This document shows, piece after piece, positions 63,578 through 64,000 of a stretch of 64,000 bases of DNA. How positions within the stretch are numbered: the stretch's first letter is position 1; the number at the start of each line of letters is the position of its first letter. Made by a program: the position numbers and the translations under genes. The notes below the pieces were generated by a model. The model was not told the origin of the DNA, made no database searches, and worked only from the letters and a program-made list of their open reading frames with translations. Source of the DNA: Microbacterium pullorum. GTDB taxonomy: Bacteria; Actinomycetota; Actinomycetes; Actinomycetales; Microbacteriaceae. Location of the stretch: the NCBI RefSeq assembly GCF_014836535.1, contig NZ_JACSQP010000002.1:310001-374000 (forward strand), given 5' to 3'.

Positions 63578-64000
63578 AGGAAGGCCCGACCCTCGCCGCG
63601 GTACGTCGCGACCTCCCCCACGAGGGCGCCGTGCTCGACGAGGTGGTAGCGGTCGACCCGCTCGGCGAGCTCGCCGCTCTTGGCGTGGCGGAACCAGACC
63701 CGGTCACCCACCTTCATCGCACGCGCCGCCTCACCGCGCAGCGGCGTCTGCACCTCCCCCGTGCCCTCGCGGGCGAATGTCGTCAGTCCCGGCGGCCACA
63801 CCGGCGCGGGCTGACGCGACGCCAGTGGCGGACCCGAGGCGATCCAGCCGCCACCGAGCACCGTGACGATGTCGGGCTCGGGCTTTCGCACGACCTCGAG
63901 CGCGAAGGCGGCGGCGGGGGCGGGTGAGAATGCCCGGTAGCCGTCGAAGAGGTGACCGGCGAGCAGGCCGCTGCCGGCGGTGAGCTCGGTGACGGACAGG
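63574..64000 (-). CDS. Amino acid deaminase/aldolase (DSD1-like), 3' part; 5' end outside window
   Basis: The frame stays open to the right edge. The visible ~140 residues match the C-terminal half of alanine-racemase-fold deaminase/aldolases (D-serine dehydratase-like): LSVTELTAGSGLLAGHLFDG, VVRKPEPDIVTVLGGGWIAS, DRVWFRHAKSGELAERVDRY. The HAKSGE stretch carries a zinc/substrate residue typical of the family. The PLP lysine would lie in the missing N-terminal part. Translationally coupled to the lactone oxidase. Confidence 0.85.
   Translation of the reverse strand, partial: LSVTELTAGSGLLAGHLFDGYRAFSPAPAAAFALEVVRKPEPDIVTVLGGGWIASGPPLASRQPAPVWPPGLTTFAREGTGEVQTPLRGEAARAMKVGDRVWFRHAKSGELAERVDRYHLVEHGALVGEVATYRGEGRAFL

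Overview
The window is a high-GC actinobacterial chromosome segment, most likely from Microbacteriaceae and probably Microbacterium. Reasons: strong GC bias in third codon positions, frequent GTG starts, many genes with an apparent -10 box only 6-7 nt before the start codon (leaderless style), and actinobacterial families such as CsoR, DUF4245, DUF4307, RmuC and paired YcaQ-like proteins. The genus is an inference; no rRNA or tRNA gene was seen.

Region by region. 1-5.3 kb: the tail of an alcohol dehydrogenase, a transsulfuration enzyme divergent from an Lrp-type regulator, then a copper operon (copZ-copA-csoR) behind two CsoR-type palindromes. 5.4-11.2 kb: fatty-acyl-CoA ligase, a stand-alone cytochrome oxidase subunit I, a miniature LysR-type protein and an ABC-F ATPase. 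11.6-24.8 kb: mostly accessory metabolism, with an APC permease, a GIY-YIG/zinc-ribbon protein, a squalene-cyclase-like protein, YigZ, an SDR, a PNPOx-like oxidase, a RibD-like reductase, glutamate decarboxylase, a CGNR regulator opposite a luciferase-like monooxygenase, an isochorismatase and an MpaB-like oxygenase.

24.8-29.9 kb is a foreign-looking, lower-GC island. It holds a decayed serine recombinase and then a compact row of small genes. These are separated by short copies of the last ~20 bp of ychF, as if gene cassettes had been inserted one after another at the ychF 3' end. I regard this as the most interesting feature of the window.

29.9-57.3 kb carries a mostly conserved actinobacterial core block: ychF, rmuC, glpX, fba, ispH, xseA-xseB, a DUF4245 protein, carbonic anhydrase, fumC, a two-component system, PIN-PhoH, a class V aminotransferase, a cis-prenyltransferase, a hemolysin III protein, a DUF4307 protein, greA, ilvA and an AI-2E transporter. 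It is interrupted at 35.8-41.4 kb by a TetR/SDR/ABM group, a MOSC protein, a KtrB/TrkH potassium transporter and a TerC protein. The TerC gene has a clear yybP-ykoY (manganese) riboswitch. The potassium transporter has its own structured-looking leader.

57.4-64 kb: two convergently arranged YcaQ-type DNA glycosylase homologues, an HtpX protease with LemA, a sugar-lactone oxidase and the 3' part of an amino acid deaminase/aldolase gene.

A previously unnamed-looking family of ~60-bp GC-rich dispersed repeats occurs five times in three places (11.3-11.5, 38.25-38.46 and 41.33-41.39 kb). One copy supplies the last codons of terC.
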